A stretch of DNA of 64,000 nucleotides from Micromonospora chersina (GCF_900091475.1 NZ_FMIB01000002.1:1488001-1552000); one strand, 5' to 3'; shown: positions 25,148 to 34,637, numbered from the stretch's first letter. Program-made: numbers and translations. Notes: a model not told the origin generated them from the sequence alone.

Positions 25148-27697
25148 TCATCGCGGATGGGACGTCGTCGCGGCCGAGTAGCCGCGGTCGGTGGCGCTCA
25201 CGTCGAAGGCGAGCTGGCCGTCCCGGGCGTCGACGGTGACCTGCTGGCCGGGCGAGATCTCGTTCTCCAGCAGCATCCGGGAGAGCCGGTTGTCGAGCTC
25301 GCGCTGGATCACCCGGCGCAGCGGCCGGGCCCCGAACTCGGGCTGGTAGCCGTGCTCGGCCAGCCAGTCCACCCCGGCGGTGGTGACCTCGACCCGGATG
25401 TCCTGGGCGTGCAGCCGGCGGCGGGTCTCCTCCAGCAGCAGGCCGGTGATCTGGCGCAGCTGCTCGGCCTCCAGCCGCTGGAAGATGATCACCTCGTCGA
25501 TCCGGTTGATGAACTCGGGCCGGAAGTTCTCCTGGAGCCGGCGCATGAGCCGCTCGCGCAGCTCGCTGGACTCCTGCTCGCCGGGCTCGCCGGCGCCGAA
25601 GCCGACGGTGCGCTGGGTGCCCGTGATCAGCTCCGAACCGAGGTTGCTCGTCATGATCAGCACGGTGTTCTTGAAGTTCACCGTGCGGCCCTGGCTGTCG
25701 GTGAGCCGGCCGTCGTCGAGCACCTGGAGCAGGATGTTGAACACGTCCGGGTGGGCCTTCTCGATCTCGTCGAGGAGCACCACCGCGTACGGGCGGCGGC
25801 GCACCGCCTCGGTGAGCTGGCCCGCCTCCTCGTAGCCGACGTAGCCGGGGGGCGCCCCGACCAGCCGGCTGACGGTGTGCCGCTCCTGGAACTCGCTCAT
25901 GTCCACCCGGACCATCCGGTCGGCCTCCCCGAACAGCGCCTCGGCGAGGGCCCGGGCCAGCTCGGTCTTGCCGACGCCCGTGGGGCCCAGGAAGAGGAAG
26001 CTGCCCATGGGCCGGTCCGGGTCGGCCAGCCCGGTACGCGAGCGGCGCACCGCCTCGGCCACCGCGCTGACCGCCTCGTCCTGGCCGACCACCTTCTCGT
26101 GCAGGTGCCCCTCCAGGCGCAGCAGCCGGTCGCGTTCCTCCTCGGTGAGCTGGTTGACCGGGATGCCGGTGGCCCGCGACACCACCTCGGCGATCTCCTT
26201 CGGCCCGACCTCGGGCACGTGGCTGGGGCCCTCGTCGCCGCGGGCGCGCCGGAGCTGGTCCTCCAGCTCGGCGGTGCGGTCACGCAGCTGGGTGGCCCGC
26301 TCGTACTGCTCGTCGGAGACGGCCTGCTCCTTGTCCCGGCGCACCTCGTCGAGCTGCTGCTCCAGCTCGCGCACGTCGGCGGCCGGCGTACGGGTGCGCA
26401 GCCGCACCCGGGCGCCGGCCTGGTCGATGAGGTCGATCGCCTTGTCCGGCAGGTACCGGTCGGTGACGTACCGGTCGGAGAGCTCGGCGGCGGCGACCAG
26501 CGCCTCGTCGGTGAAGCGGACCTGGTGGTGCGCCTCGTACCGGTCGCGCAGGCCGCGCAGGATGGCCACGGTGTCCTCGACGCTGGGCTCGGGGACCAGC
26601 ACCGGCTGGAACCGGCGGGCCAGCGCGGCGTCCTTCTCGATGCTCTTGCGGTACTCGTCCAGCGTGGTCGCGCCGATCACCCGCAGCTCGCCGCGGGCCA
26701 GGGCGGGCTTGAGCATGTTGGACGCGTCCATGCCGCCCTCGCTGCCCGCGCCGCCCGCGCCGACCAGGGTGTGGATCTCGTCCAGGAAGACGATCAGCTC
26801 CTCGCGGTGGGCGCGGATCTCGTCGATCACCTTCTTGAGCCGTTCCTCGAAATCGCCCCGGTAGCGGGTGCCGGCGACCAGGCCGGCCAGGTCGAGCTGG
26901 ATGACCCGCTTGCCGATCAGGGTCTGCGGGACGTCGCCGTCGCAGATCCGCTCGGCGAGCCCCTCCACGATGGCGGTCTTGCCGACACCGGCCTCACCGA
27001 TCAGCACCGGGTTGTTCTTGGTACGCCGCGACAGGATCTCCACGGCCTGCTCGATCTCGTCGGCGCGGCCGATCACCGGGTCGATCTGGTCCATCCGGGC
27101 CAGGTCGGTGAGGTCCTGTCCGTACTGGTCGAGGGTGGGTGTGCCCCGGTCCGGCTTCGGGCCGGTCGACGGGCCGCGCTCGGCGCTGGCCGCCTGGAGC
27201 GACTCGGGCTGGATCCGCCCGGCGGCGAGCATCCGGCCGGCCGGCGACTCCGGGTTGAGCGGCAGGGCCATGAGGATGTGCTCGGGGCCGATGTAGTTGG
27301 CGCCCATGGCCCGGGAGAGCTGGTGGGCGTCGAGCAGCGCCCGCTTGGCCGCCGGGGTGAGCGACAGGTTCGGCGGCACCTCACCCCGGGGTGCGCCCTC
27401 GCCGCGCCCGCCCAGCGCGTTGACAAGCGCGTCCGGGTCGGCGCCGGCCCGGCGCACGAGGTCCCGCAGCGGCTCGCGCTGCAACGCCGCCCACAACAGG
27501 TGGTCGGTGTCCAGGTCGTTGCTGTGCTTCTGGGCCGCGCGGCGGGCCGCGTCGGCCAGCATCTCCCGCGCGTCGGCGGTCATCAGTCGGGTGATGTCGA
27601 CCCGGTGCGCCGGCCGCCGTCCCCCCTCGCCCCGCCCGAAGTACCGGGCCAGGAACTCGTCCCACGGGTCGTTGCCGAAGTCACCGGGTCCCATCAT
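25148..27697 (-). CDS. ClpC-type AAA+ unfoldase (Clp protease ATP-binding subunit)
   Basis: An 849-residue two-ring AAA+ protein that unfolds substrates for ClpP. A double ClpN domain spans about 38-170 ([32 protein letters not shown]). AAA-1 has Walker [10 protein letters not shown] near 235 and [14 protein letters not shown] short coiled UVR-like linker ([24 protein letters not shown]) marks it as ClpC-like rather than ClpB. AAA-2 has GPTGVGKTE near 570 and [16 protein letters not shown]. The VGF tripeptide in QRTVGFGAG is the ClpP-docking loop. An unusual N-terminus, [20 protein letters not shown], sets it apart from the housekeeping ClpC, so this is likely a stress paralogue. A sigma-B/F-type promoter lies upstream. 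Confidence 0.93.
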   Translation of the reverse strand: MMGPGDFGNDPWDEFLARYFGRGEGGRRPAHRVDITRLMTADAREMLADAARRAAQKHSNDLDTDHLLWAALQREPLRDLVRRAGADPDALVNALGGRGEGAPRGEVPPNLSLTPAAKRALLDAHQLSRAMGANYIGPEHILMALPLNPESPAGRMLAAGRIQPESLQAASAERGPSTGPKPDRGTPTLDQYGQDLTDLARMDQIDPVIGRADEIEQAVEILSRRTKNNPVLIGEAGVGKTAIVEGLAERICDGDVPQTLIGKRVIQLDLAGLVAGTRYRGDFEERLKKVIDEIRAHREELIVFLDEIHTLVGAGGAGSEGGMDASNMLKPALARGELRVIGATTLDEYRKSIEKDAALARRFQPVLVPEPSVEDTVAILRGLRDRYEAHHQVRFTDEALVAAAELSDRYVTDRYLPDKAIDLIDQAGARVRLRTRTPAADVRELEQQLDEVRRDKEQAVSDEQYERATQLRDRTAELEDQLRRARGDEGPSHVPEVGPKEIAEVVSRATGIPVNQLTEEERDRLLRLEGHLHEKVVGQDEAVSAVAEAVRRSRTGLADPDRPMGSFLFLGPTGVGKTELARALAEALFGEADRMVRVDMSEFQERHTVSRLVGAPPGYVGYEEAGQLTEAVRRRPYAVVLLDEIEKAHPDVFNILLQVLDDGRLTDSQGRTVNFKNTVLIMTSNLGSELITGTQRTVGFGAGEPGEQESSELRERLMRRLQENFRPEFINRIDEVIIFQRLEAEQLRQITGLLLEETRRRLHAQDIRVEVTTAGVDWLAEHGYQPEFGARPLRRVIQRELDNRLSRMLLENEISPGQQVTVDARDGQLAFDVSATDRGYSAATTSHPR

Positions 27698-27765
27698 CTC
27701 TGTCCTTCCGCAGTCGGTCGGCACGGCCGCCGGGGCGCGACGAGTCGCGGCACGGTCGGCGGTGG

Positions 27766-27791
27766 CTACCCGGCGGTCGGCGCGACAAACG
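27766..27791 (-). promoter_or_regulatory. Sigma-B/F-type promoter for the clp operon
   Basis: On the minus strand: CGTTT, 15 nt, GGGTAG, ending 68 bp before the Clp ATG at 27697. No HspR (HAIR) or CtsR-like inverted repeat was seen in this gap. Confidence 0.6.
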
Positions 27792-27815
27792 CGGCACGGA
27801 TGGCACGCTGAGGGC

Positions 27816-28193
27816 ATGGAGTCCAGGCCGCTGTTGATCGTCGACGGCGCGAACGTGGTCGGTTCGCGGCCGGACGGCTGGTGGCGGGACCGGGCCGGGG
27901 CGGCCGCCCGGCTGCGGGACGCCCTGGCGCCGCTCGCCGAGGCGGGCGTGCCGCCGGAGCTGCCGCCGCCCGTCGAGGTGGTGCTGGTGGTGGAGGGCGC
28001 GGCCCGGAACGTCCCGCCGGTGCCCGGTGTGGCCGTGGTGTCCGCCCCCGGGTCCGGCGACGACACCATCGTCGAGCTGGTCGCGGCCGCGCCGGGCCGC
28101 CGCCGGGCCGTGGTCACCGCCGACCGGGAGCTGCGGGCCCGGGTGGGCGCGCTCGGTGCCGAGGTGTACGGCCCGCGCCGGCTGCCCCGCTGA
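27816..28193 (+). CDS. NYN/PIN-like domain small protein
   Basis: A 125-residue protein starting MESRPLLIVDGANVVGSRPDGWW, the DGxN motif of YacP/NYN and PIN-like RNases. Further acidic residues are in VVLVVEGAARN, GSGDDTIVELVA and VVTADRELRARVGALG, in the order expected for the metal site. Actinobacterial relatives are sometimes labelled NTP pyrophosphohydrolase, but the fold motifs favour a nuclease-like protein. GAGG lies three to four bases from the ATG. It is divergent from clp and followed by a terminator. Confidence 0.8.
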   Translation: MESRPLLIVDGANVVGSRPDGWWRDRAGAAARLRDALAPLAEAGVPPELPPPVEVVLVVEGAARNVPPVPGVAVVSAPGSGDDTIVELVAAAPGRRRAVVTADRELRARVGALGAEVYGPRRLPR

Positions 28194-28230
28194 CCGCCGC
28201 CGCGTCCGGTCGACGGGACCCACGGGTCCG

Positions 28231-28256
28231 CCGGCGGGACCGACGGATCCCGCCGG
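28231..28256 (+). terminator. Hairpin terminator after the NYN-domain gene
   Basis: CCGGCGGGA (28231-28239) pairs with TCCCGCCGG (28248-28256) across 8 nt, 38 bp after the stop. Confidence 0.65.
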
Positions 28257-28382
28257 GAAGCGCCTTTGCGCACGTCAGGGCCGCAATGGGACAGTCGGGC
28301 AGGAACGCCGCGAGGGCGGATGTTCGCCCACCCGTCGGGATGGGTTGTAATGGAGATCTCCCCCGCCCCCAGGAGGTCCCCC

Positions 28383-28643
28383 GTGGCGAGCGTCGCCGAG
28401 CTGAAGGCAGCGATCGATGTCGCTCTCCAGCAGATAGGAGACGGGCAGACAGCGGTGCAGGCGGCCGGCGAGAAGCTGGCCGAGGCGCAGCAGACACTCG
28501 CCGGCGCGCTGGAGGGCAGCGGCCACGAGACCGTCGAGGCGGCCCAGGCCTCGCTGACGCAGGCCAGCCAGGAGCTGGAGGAGTGTCTCGCCGCCACGCT
28601 GGTGGCCGTCGAGCAGGCGCAGCTCTACGTCGCGACCCTCTGA
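28383..28643 (+). CDS. Small helical protein, first gene of the FtsK-type operon
   Basis: An 86-residue protein that is almost entirely alpha-helical: AELKAAIDVALQQIGDGQTA, QAAGEKLAEAQQTLAGALE, AAQASLTQASQELEECLAATLVA. The pattern is a helical hairpin of about the size of WXG100 proteins, but no WxG motif is present. The GTG has AGGAGG six bases upstream, the best ribosome site in the operon, which suggests it is the most abundant product. A 9-bp gap separates it from the next gene. No named family is recognised. Confidence 0.75.
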   Translation: MASVAELKAAIDVALQQIGDGQTAVQAAGEKLAEAQQTLAGALEGSGHETVEAAQASLTQASQELEECLAATLVAVEQAQLYVATL

Positions 28644-28652
28644 GGACCTGTC

Positions 28653-29534
28653 GTGTCCATCGTCGAGGACATCGGCGCGCAGGTCCGCGCGGCCGCCGAG
28701 GAGCTGCCGCTGGCCCAGCTCGCCGCCGCGCTGGAGAAGTTCGGTCAGGCCACCGAGCGGCTGCGCTGGGTGCGCCAGGAGTCCGCCAACCCGATGGGGG
28801 TGCCGGAGCTGTCCGCGGCGACCGAGCACGCCGAGACCGCCGGGTACGCGCTGCGGGTGGCGCAGGAGCAGCTGTCGGCGTACCTGGCCGCGATCGGGCT
28901 CGCCGCCGACGGGGCGCCGCCGCCGCGGGCGGCCGACCGCCGGCCGAGGCACGACCCGGCCCGCGGCGAGGTGGCGCCCCCGGCGCCGGGGGCCGCGCCG
29001 GACCGGGACGAGCAGCCGGCCGTGCGGCGCTGGTGGGCGGTGCGGGTGGCGGAGCTGACCGGCGGCCGGGAGGGCGCCCCGGACGAGCCGGACGAGCGGG
29101 TGGAGGACTCGCGTGAGCTGCTGCGCCGGGTGGTGACCGGGATCCGCTCCGGCGACCGGGACCGGCTGCACCGCGAGCTGCGCCGGGCGCACGCCGACGT
29201 CGGGCTGGGCCTGGCCGCGATCGCCCCGCCGATGCTGCGCGGCCTGGCCGGGGAGCTGCTCGGCCACCCGCCGCGCGCCGACGACCTGGGCCGGCTGCGC
29301 CGGGAGCTGGACGGGCGGGTCCGCGACCTGCTGCCCGGGCTGCCCCCGCCGGTGCTGGACACGCTGCTCACCCGGGTCTGCCGGATGCCGCCGCCGCGCC
29401 GGAGCGACGACCAGGAGCAGCCGCACGCCGCCGACCCGGCGGTGACCGCGGGCGTGGTCACCGGGGTGCTGCTCGACCGGCTCGGCCGGGACCTGCCCAG
29501 GGACACCGACGACCGGGAGCCGAGCCGTGGCTGA
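28653..29534 (+). CDS. Hypothetical protein, second gene of the FtsK-type operon
   Basis: A 293-residue cytoplasmic protein of no family I recognise. Residues 1-85 are helical (AAEELPLAQLAAALEKFGQA, SAATEHAETAGYALRVAQEQL). A disordered proline/arginine linker covers about 88-125. The C-terminal half is again helical with LRRVVTGIRSGDRDRLHRELRR, GLAAIAPPMLRGLAGELLGH and LPPPVLDTLLTRVCRMP. The N-terminal part resembles the preceding 86-residue protein in helix layout. It overlaps the FtsK-type gene by 8 bases. Confidence 0.75.
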   Translation: MSIVEDIGAQVRAAAEELPLAQLAAALEKFGQATERLRWVRQESANPMGVPELSAATEHAETAGYALRVAQEQLSAYLAAIGLAADGAPPPRAADRRPRHDPARGEVAPPAPGAAPDRDEQPAVRRWWAVRVAELTGGREGAPDEPDERVEDSRELLRRVVTGIRSGDRDRLHRELRRAHADVGLGLAAIAPPMLRGLAGELLGHPPRADDLGRLRRELDGRVRDLLPGLPPPVLDTLLTRVCRMPPPRRSDDQEQPHAADPAVTAGVVTGVLLDRLGRDLPRDTDDREPSRG

Positions 29535-32199
29535 CGTCCGCGCGCAACTGGTGACGCGGGTCCGGGGGATGCTCTCCGAGGCCCTGGGCGCCACCCGGAA
29601 CCGGCTCGCCGCCGCCGAGGACGACCTGGCCGCCGGCCGGGACCGTCTGGCCCGGGTGCGGCGCGCCGCCGCCGCCGTACCGGAGCGGGTCGGCGCGCAG
29701 CGGGACCGCCGGCTCGCCGAGATCGACGCCCGGCACGCCGCCCGGATCGCCGAGCTGGCCCGCCGCGCCGCCGCCGCGGCCGAGCGGGAGGCCCCGGGCG
29801 CGGCGTCCGCGCCGTGGGACCGCTGGCGGACCACGCCCGCCGGCCGGGGCGAGGCACCCGGCGCCGTCCGGATCGGCACGGTACGGATCCCCGGCGCCGA
29901 GCCGGTGCCGGCGCTGGTCCCGCTGCTCGACGCCGGGCACGTGCACCTGGCCGGCAGCGACCGGGAGGGCGTCGCCGCGGTGGTCCCCGCGCTGCTGCTG
30001 CGCTCGGTCGGCCGGGCCGACCCCGGCGCCGTCCGGCTCTTCGGGTACGACCCGGAGCACCTGGGCGGCGGCCTGGCCGGGTTCGCCCCGCTCGGCACCG
30101 CCGGGCTGCTCACCTTCGTCGGCCCGGGTGGCCTGGGCCGGCTGCTCGACGACCTGGTGGAGCAGATCCGCCGGATCAACGAGACCGTGCTGGCCGGCGA
30201 GTACGCGTCACTGCGCGAACTGGCCGCCGCTACCGGCCGGCGCCCCGAGCCGTGGCGGGTGGCGGTGCTGCTCGGCGGCGACGAGCTGTCCCGGCACGAG
30301 CGCGGCCAACTGGACCGGGTGGTGCGTACCGGGGCGGCGTGCGGCGTGCACCTGGTGGTCCGCGGCACCGACCTGCCGGACGGCCCGACCGTCACCCGGG
30401 TGGTGGTGGACCCGGACGACGCCCGGATCGGCGGCCTGCCGGTGGTGCTCGACGCGCCGCCGCCGGCCGGCCTGGTCACCGAGACCTGCCGCGAGGTGGC
30501 CTCCCGGGTCAACGCCGGCCCGCCGCCGGCCCCCTTCACCGACCTGCTCCCCCCGCCCGGCGAGTACTGGCGGGAGGACTCGGCGCACGGGCTCAGCGCC
30601 CCGATCGGCGAGGGCCCGCACGGCCGGCCGGTGCTGCTCACCCTCGGCGACTACCCACCGCACGCGCTGATCGGCGGCCCGTCCGGCACCGGCAAGACCA
30701 ACCTGATCTTCGCCTGGATCGGCGCGCTCGCCGCCCGCTACTCCCCCGCCGAGCTGGAGTTCTACCTGCTGGACTTCAAGGAGGGGGTGTCCTTCGCCCG
30801 GTTCGCCCAGGGCCGGCGGGACCCGAGCTGGCTGCCCCACATGCGGCTGGTCGGGATCAACGTGAACACCGACCGCGAGTTCGGTCTGGCGCTGCTGCGG
30901 TTCCTCGCCGAGGAGCTGCGCCGCCGGGCCGACGCGGCGAAGAAGCACGAGGTCACCAAGCTGGCCGAGCTGCGCGCGGTGGACCCGACCGGGCACTGGC
31001 CGCGGATCGTGGCGGTGGTCGACGAGTTCCAGGCGCTGCTCGCCGGCCGGGACGTCGTCGCCCGGGAGGCCGCCGACCTGTTGGAGGACCTCGCCCGGCG
31101 GGGCCGCTCGCAGGGCATCCACCTGGTGCTCGCCTCGCAGGACGTCCGCGGCATCGAGGCGCTGTGGGGGCGGCCCGCCCTGGTCGCCCAGTTCACGCTG
31201 CGGATCGCGCTGCCCAAGGCGCTGCGGATCCTGGCCGAGCGCAACGACGCCGCGCAGTCCCTGCCCCGGCACCACGCCGTCGTCAACGCCGAGTCCGGCC
31301 TGGCCGAGGGCAACGAGGTGGCCCGCATCCCCCTCGCGGGCGACTGGGAGACCTGGAGCGAGCTCCAGCACCGGCTGTGGCGGATGCGCCCGCAGGACGC
31401 CGCCCCCGCCCGGCTCTTCGACGGCGACGCCATCCCGAGGCTGGCCGAGGCGCCCGACTTCCGCGCGCTGACCGCTCCCGAGCAGGGGGTCCCCCGCAGC
31501 CCGGTCGCGCTGCTCGGCGAGATCATCGACGTGCAGGCCCGATCGGCGGCGCTGCGGCTGCCCCGCGCCCCCGGGCGGAACCTGGCCGTGCTCGGCACCC
31601 GCGTCGACGAGGCGTGCGCGGTGCTCGACGCCGCCGCCCGCTCCCTCGCCCGGCAGTACCGCCCCGGCACCGCCCGGTTCTCCATCGCCTGCCTCGACCC
31701 GGACGCCGACCCGGCCGCCCGCGCCCTCTACGAGGACCTGGCCGACGACGCCGCCTGGTACGACGAGGAGACGGTGCCCGAGCTGATGGCCGAGGTGGGC
31801 GACGCGCTGGGCGCCCCGGGCACCCCGCAGACCCCGCACTTCCTGCTGCTCTACGCGGTCGACGCGGCGGCCGGGCAGCTCGCCGGGAAGGCCGGCCGGC
31901 GGACCGGGCTGGAGCAGCTGCGCCGGATCCTGCACGACGGGCCGGAGCGGCGTACCCACGTGCTGGCCTGGTGGCGCGGGGTGGCCCGGATGCGCGTCGA
32001 CCTGGGCGGGCCGGCGGCGCGCACCGACCAGATCGGCGCCTGGGTGGCGCTCGACGTGCAAGGCGCCGAGCTGGGCTCCTCGCTCTACCCGGGCACCGGC
32101 GGGCCGGACTGGTACCCCCGCCCGTGGCGCGGCCTCTACTTCGACCGGGCGGTGCACCGCACCGGACAGGTGATCATCCCTTATGGTCCGTCCCGATGA
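29527..32199 (+). CDS. FtsK/SpoIIIE-domain ATPase
   Basis: An 890-residue ATPase. Residues 1-90 form a charged coiled coil. Residues 110-360 are a poorly known region. The FtsK/SpoIIIE motor follows, with Walker A GGPSGTGKTN near 383-391 and Walker B IVAVVDEFQALL near 495-502, then GRSQGIHLVLASQDVRGI. A second, motif-poor domain fills the last 240 residues. It lacks the four N-terminal membrane helices and the gamma domain of true FtsK. The motor resembles those of EccC-like secretion ATPases and of actinobacterial conjugation or translocation proteins. Cargo, DNA or protein, is unknown. It overlaps genes on both sides, so the operon is tightly coupled. Confidence 0.88.
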   Translation: MADVRAQLVTRVRGMLSEALGATRNRLAAAEDDLAAGRDRLARVRRAAAAVPERVGAQRDRRLAEIDARHAARIAELARRAAAAAEREAPGAASAPWDRWRTTPAGRGEAPGAVRIGTVRIPGAEPVPALVPLLDAGHVHLAGSDREGVAAVVPALLLRSVGRADPGAVRLFGYDPEHLGGGLAGFAPLGTAGLLTFVGPGGLGRLLDDLVEQIRRINETVLAGEYASLRELAAATGRRPEPWRVAVLLGGDELSRHERGQLDRVVRTGAACGVHLVVRGTDLPDGPTVTRVVVDPDDARIGGLPVVLDAPPPAGLVTETCREVASRVNAGPPPAPFTDLLPPPGEYWREDSAHGLSAPIGEGPHGRPVLLTLGDYPPHALIGGPSGTGKTNLIFAWIGALAARYSPAELEFYLLDFKEGVSFARFAQGRRDPSWLPHMRLVGINVNTDREFGLALLRFLAEELRRRADAAKKHEVTKLAELRAVDPTGHWPRIVAVVDEFQALLAGRDVVAREAADLLEDLARRGRSQGIHLVLASQDVRGIEALWGRPALVAQFTLRIALPKALRILAERNDAAQSLPRHHAVVNAESGLAEGNEVARIPLAGDWETWSELQHRLWRMRPQDAAPARLFDGDAIPRLAEAPDFRALTAPEQGVPRSPVALLGEIIDVQARSAALRLPRAPGRNLAVLGTRVDEACAVLDAAARSLARQYRPGTARFSIACLDPDADPAARALYEDLADDAAWYDEETVPELMAEVGDALGAPGTPQTPHFLLLYAVDAAAGQLAGKAGRRTGLEQLRRILHDGPERRTHVLAWWRGVARMRVDLGGPAARTDQIGAWVALDVQGAELGSSLYPGTGGPDWYPRPWRGLYFDRAVHRTGQVIIPYGPSR

Positions 32200-32867
32200 A
32201 CGCACCGGTCTCCAGTGAGACGTACGCCGCCCAGATCCGCCGGCTCGCCGACCTGACCGCCCGGGTGGCCGCCCAGCGCGACGAGGCGCACAGCTGGTAC
32301 GCCCAGCAGGTCGACGCCGCCGACCGGGCGGTGGCCGACGCCGCCGAGCAGGTGCGGCGGGCCGAGGCCGAGGTGGCCGAGGCGCAGCGGATGGTGGAGC
32401 GGGTGGACGCCGAGGCCACCCACCTGTGGGGACAGCTGCGGGCGCGGATCGGCGCCGGCGGCCGGCGGCTGGGCGACCCGCCCGGGCCGGCCCGCGACGC
32501 CACCGGCGACCCGGTGCCGCTGCTGCGCGGGGTACGCGAGCTGCTGGAGCGGACCCGCCAGCCGGGCGAGCTGCCCAGCTCGGCGAACCCGCTGCTCGTC
32601 GCGTGCGGGGTCGGCGGGGCGCTGGTGGCGTACGCCCTGGGCGAGGGTGCCCGGGCGCTGGGCGCCGGCTCCGGGGGCGACCTGGCCGTCGGCATGCCGG
32701 TGCTGGCCCTGGTGGTGACCCTGCTCGGCCCGCTGGTCGGGCTGGCGCCGGCCCGCCTGCTGGCCGACCGCCGCCACGCCGTGCTGACCCCCCGCGCCAT
32801 CCTCCTGGTGGCGGGCGCCGGCCTGGCGACAACGGCCCTCCTGCTGACGCTGACCGCCACCCGCTGA
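32196..32867 (+). CDS. Coiled-coil membrane protein, last gene of the FtsK-type operon
   Basis: A 223-residue protein. Residues 10-85 are a long coiled coil (AEQVRRAEAEVAEAQRMVER). Three to four hydrophobic helices follow from about 130: PLLVACGVGGALVAYALGEG, VGMPVLALVVTLLGPLVGLA and ILLVAGAGLATTALLLTLTA. It probably anchors or receives the soluble ATPase at the membrane. The ATG overlaps the ATPase stop by four bases (ATGA). No family is recognised. Confidence 0.78.
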   Translation: MNAPVSSETYAAQIRRLADLTARVAAQRDEAHSWYAQQVDAADRAVADAAEQVRRAEAEVAEAQRMVERVDAEATHLWGQLRARIGAGGRRLGDPPGPARDATGDPVPLLRGVRELLERTRQPGELPSSANPLLVACGVGGALVAYALGEGARALGAGSGGDLAVGMPVLALVVTLLGPLVGLAPARLLADRRHAVLTPRAILLVAGAGLATTALLLTLTATR

Positions 32868-32917
32868 CGGCCCCCCGGCCCCGCCCCGCCCCGGACCCCG
32901 GCCCGGACCCCGGCGTC

Positions 32918-32972
32918 GATCATGAAGTTGGCGGCGCCGCCGACGGCGTGTCGCGCCGCCAACTTCATGATC
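32918..32972. repeat. Intergenic palindrome (GATCATGAAGTT type), copy 1
   Basis: A perfect 20-bp stem: GATCATGAAGTTGGCGGCGC (32918-32937) against its complement (32953-32972), with a 15-nt loop, between convergent genes. It shares GATCATGAAGTT and the following GCG with the copy at 62888. Confidence 0.8.
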
Positions 32973-33014
32973 ACGGAGGCGGGAGCCGGGGCCGAGGGCG
33001 CGCGGCGGCGGGCG

Positions 33015-34286
33015 TCAGGCGGGGGTCAGGACGGCTTCCTTCAGGAGGCGGCGGGTCAGGGTTACGCGGTCGGCGTCGTCGTCCAGGCCCGGGAGGTCGC
33101 CGATCCGGGTGACCTCGCCGGCCAGCAGGGCGCGCACGGCCGGCTCGCAGGTGCCGGGCAGGGTGACGGTGCGGTCGAACAGGCGCAGCGCCACCTTGCC
33201 GTCCCCGGTCGGGGTGAGCTGCCAGCGCAGGCCGGCCCGGGGTGCGACCCGGCTGTCCGCGTCGAGCGTGGCCAGCGCGGCGGCCTGGGCGAGGGGCCGG
33301 ATCGGGGCCGGGCGGGCCGCCGGCCAGGCCCGGGCGCGCAGCCGTGCGGCCACCGCGGCGGGGTCGGCCCGCAGCAGCCAGTCCCGCAGCGCCTCGACCG
33401 TCTCGGTCAGCTCCGGCTCGATGGCGTCCGGGTCGGCCACGTCGACGCCGAACGGCAGACCGGCACGCAGCCGGGCGTCCTCGGCGGCCAACGCCAGCAG
33501 CTCCTCGACCAGGGCGTACCGGGTCAGGGCCCGGATGCCGACGGTCAGGTGCAGCGAGCTGGACTCCTGCGCCTGAGCGCTGTGCAGCCAGCCGCGCGGC
33601 AGGTAGAGCGCGTCGCCGGGTTCGAGCACCACGTCCAGCGCGGGCCGGCCCTCGGCCGTGGCGGAGACCTCGTCGGCCCGGCCGCCCCACGGCTGCTTCT
33701 CCAGCGGGTCGGGCAGCACCGGCGGGTGGATCCGCCAGTGCTTGCGCCCGTCGACCTGGAGCACGAACACGTCGTGGGTGTCGTAGTGGGTGGCGAAGCC
33801 CTGGCTGCCGGCCGGGGTCAGGTAGGCGTTCACCTGCAACGGCTGGGCCAGCGCGGCGCCCAGGTCGCGGGCGAAGTCGACAAGCGCCGGCCAGGTGCGG
33901 TGCAGGCCCTGGAGGACCAGGGTGGCGCCGTCGGCGTACAGGGCCAGGACCTTCTCGTCGAGGACCTGGTCGTCGATCTCGGCGCCCGCGCCGCCGCCGC
34001 CGGTGTACCGCGCCGCCGGCACGAGCTGGCCGTCCTTGGCGATCCGCAGGAACGGGGTACGCAGGCCGCGCCGGCTGAGCAGCTCGTCGGCGTCGGCGGG
34101 GCTGAGCAGGTCGGTGAAACCGGCCGGGTTGGGCAGCTCGGCCGCCCGGGACAGCAGCGGGCTGCGCCCCCAGTGATCAGCGGCGAACTTCGTCGGCTCG
34201 ACCGCCACGCAGCGCGCGAGGGCCTCGGTCGCGGAAGACGGAACCGCCGGGCGGCCATGGCCGCCCGGCGGGTCGATGTGCGTCAT
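33015..34286 (-). CDS. JmjC/cupin-4 domain 2-oxoglutarate oxygenase
   Basis: A 423-residue Fe(II)/2-oxoglutarate oxygenase of the ribosomal-oxygenase type. The HxD iron site lies in FATHYDTHDVFVLQVDGRKHW near residue 168, with the distal histidine in DALYLPRGWLHSA near 233, and the fold is set by NAYLTPAGSQGF. A winged-helix-like C-terminal region (IRPLAQAAALATLDADSRV, then LTRRLLKEAVL) matches the YcfD/NO66 layout. Bacterial relatives hydroxylate arginine on ribosomal protein L16. No ribosome site precedes the ATG, but it starts 8 bp after the stop of the repeat-peptide gene, so coupling is likely. The peptide may be its substrate. Confidence 0.88.
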   Translation of the reverse strand: MTHIDPPGGHGRPAVPSSATEALARCVAVEPTKFAADHWGRSPLLSRAAELPNPAGFTDLLSPADADELLSRRGLRTPFLRIAKDGQLVPAARYTGGGGAGAEIDDQVLDEKVLALYADGATLVLQGLHRTWPALVDFARDLGAALAQPLQVNAYLTPAGSQGFATHYDTHDVFVLQVDGRKHWRIHPPVLPDPLEKQPWGGRADEVSATAEGRPALDVVLEPGDALYLPRGWLHSAQAQESSSLHLTVGIRALTRYALVEELLALAAEDARLRAGLPFGVDVADPDAIEPELTETVEALRDWLLRADPAAVAARLRARAWPAARPAPIRPLAQAAALATLDADSRVAPRAGLRWQLTPTGDGKVALRLFDRTVTLPGTCEPAVRALLAGEVTRIGDLPGLDDDADRVTLTRRLLKEAVLTPA

Positions 34287-34294
34287 GGCGATCG

Positions 34295-34585
34295 TCAGGA
34301 GGCGCTGCCGTCGGCGCCGCCGTCGCGCTGGCCGGGGGTCGCACCACCGTCGGCCGGGCCCTCGGCGCCGCCGTCCGCGCCACCGTCCTGCTGGCCCGGG
34401 GTCGCGCCGCCGTCGGCCGGACCCTCCGCACCCTGGTCGGCACCCTGGTCGGCGCCGCGCTCCGCGCCCCGGTCGGCACCGCCGTCGGCGCCACCGTCCT
34501 GCTGGCCGGGGGTGGCGCCACCGTCGGCCGGACCCTCGGCACCGCCGCCGCTGGTGGTCTGCATGTCGTCGTCGTTGAGTGCCAT
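34295..34585 (-). CDS. Acidic glycine-rich tandem-repeat peptide
   Basis: A 96-residue protein with a short leader-like start (MALNDDDMQTTSGG) and then repeats. A 21-residue unit containing EGPADGGATPGQ and DGGADG occurs at 17-37, 54-74 and 75-95. A run of four tetrapeptides (DRGA, ERGA, DQGA, DQGA) fills 38-53. There are no cysteines and almost no hydrophobic side chains, so it is disordered or a modified peptide. GGGAG lies five bases from the ATG. It is transcribed with the downstream JmjC oxygenase from a sigma-B/F-like promoter. A RiPP-like precursor or a stress-related disordered protein are both possible; neither is shown. Confidence 0.75.
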   Translation of the reverse strand: MALNDDDMQTTSGGGAEGPADGGATPGQQDGGADGGADRGAERGADQGADQGAEGPADGGATPGQQDGGADGGAEGPADGGATPGQRDGGADGSAS

Positions 34586-34637
34586 GGGTGCTCCCTCGGT
34601 GTGCCGCCCCGTCGTCGGGGTCCGTGTGCAGCGGGTG

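Noticed and set aside
27698..27815. HspR (HAIR) or CtsR operator for the clp operon
   Set aside because: No CTTGAGT/ACTCAAG pair or CtsR-like heptad repeats are present; the sigma-B/F-type promoter explains the region better.
28383..28643. WXG100 (ESAT-6-like) protein
   Set aside because: Length and helical pattern are similar, but the turn has no WxG and the C-terminal YxxxD/E signal is absent.
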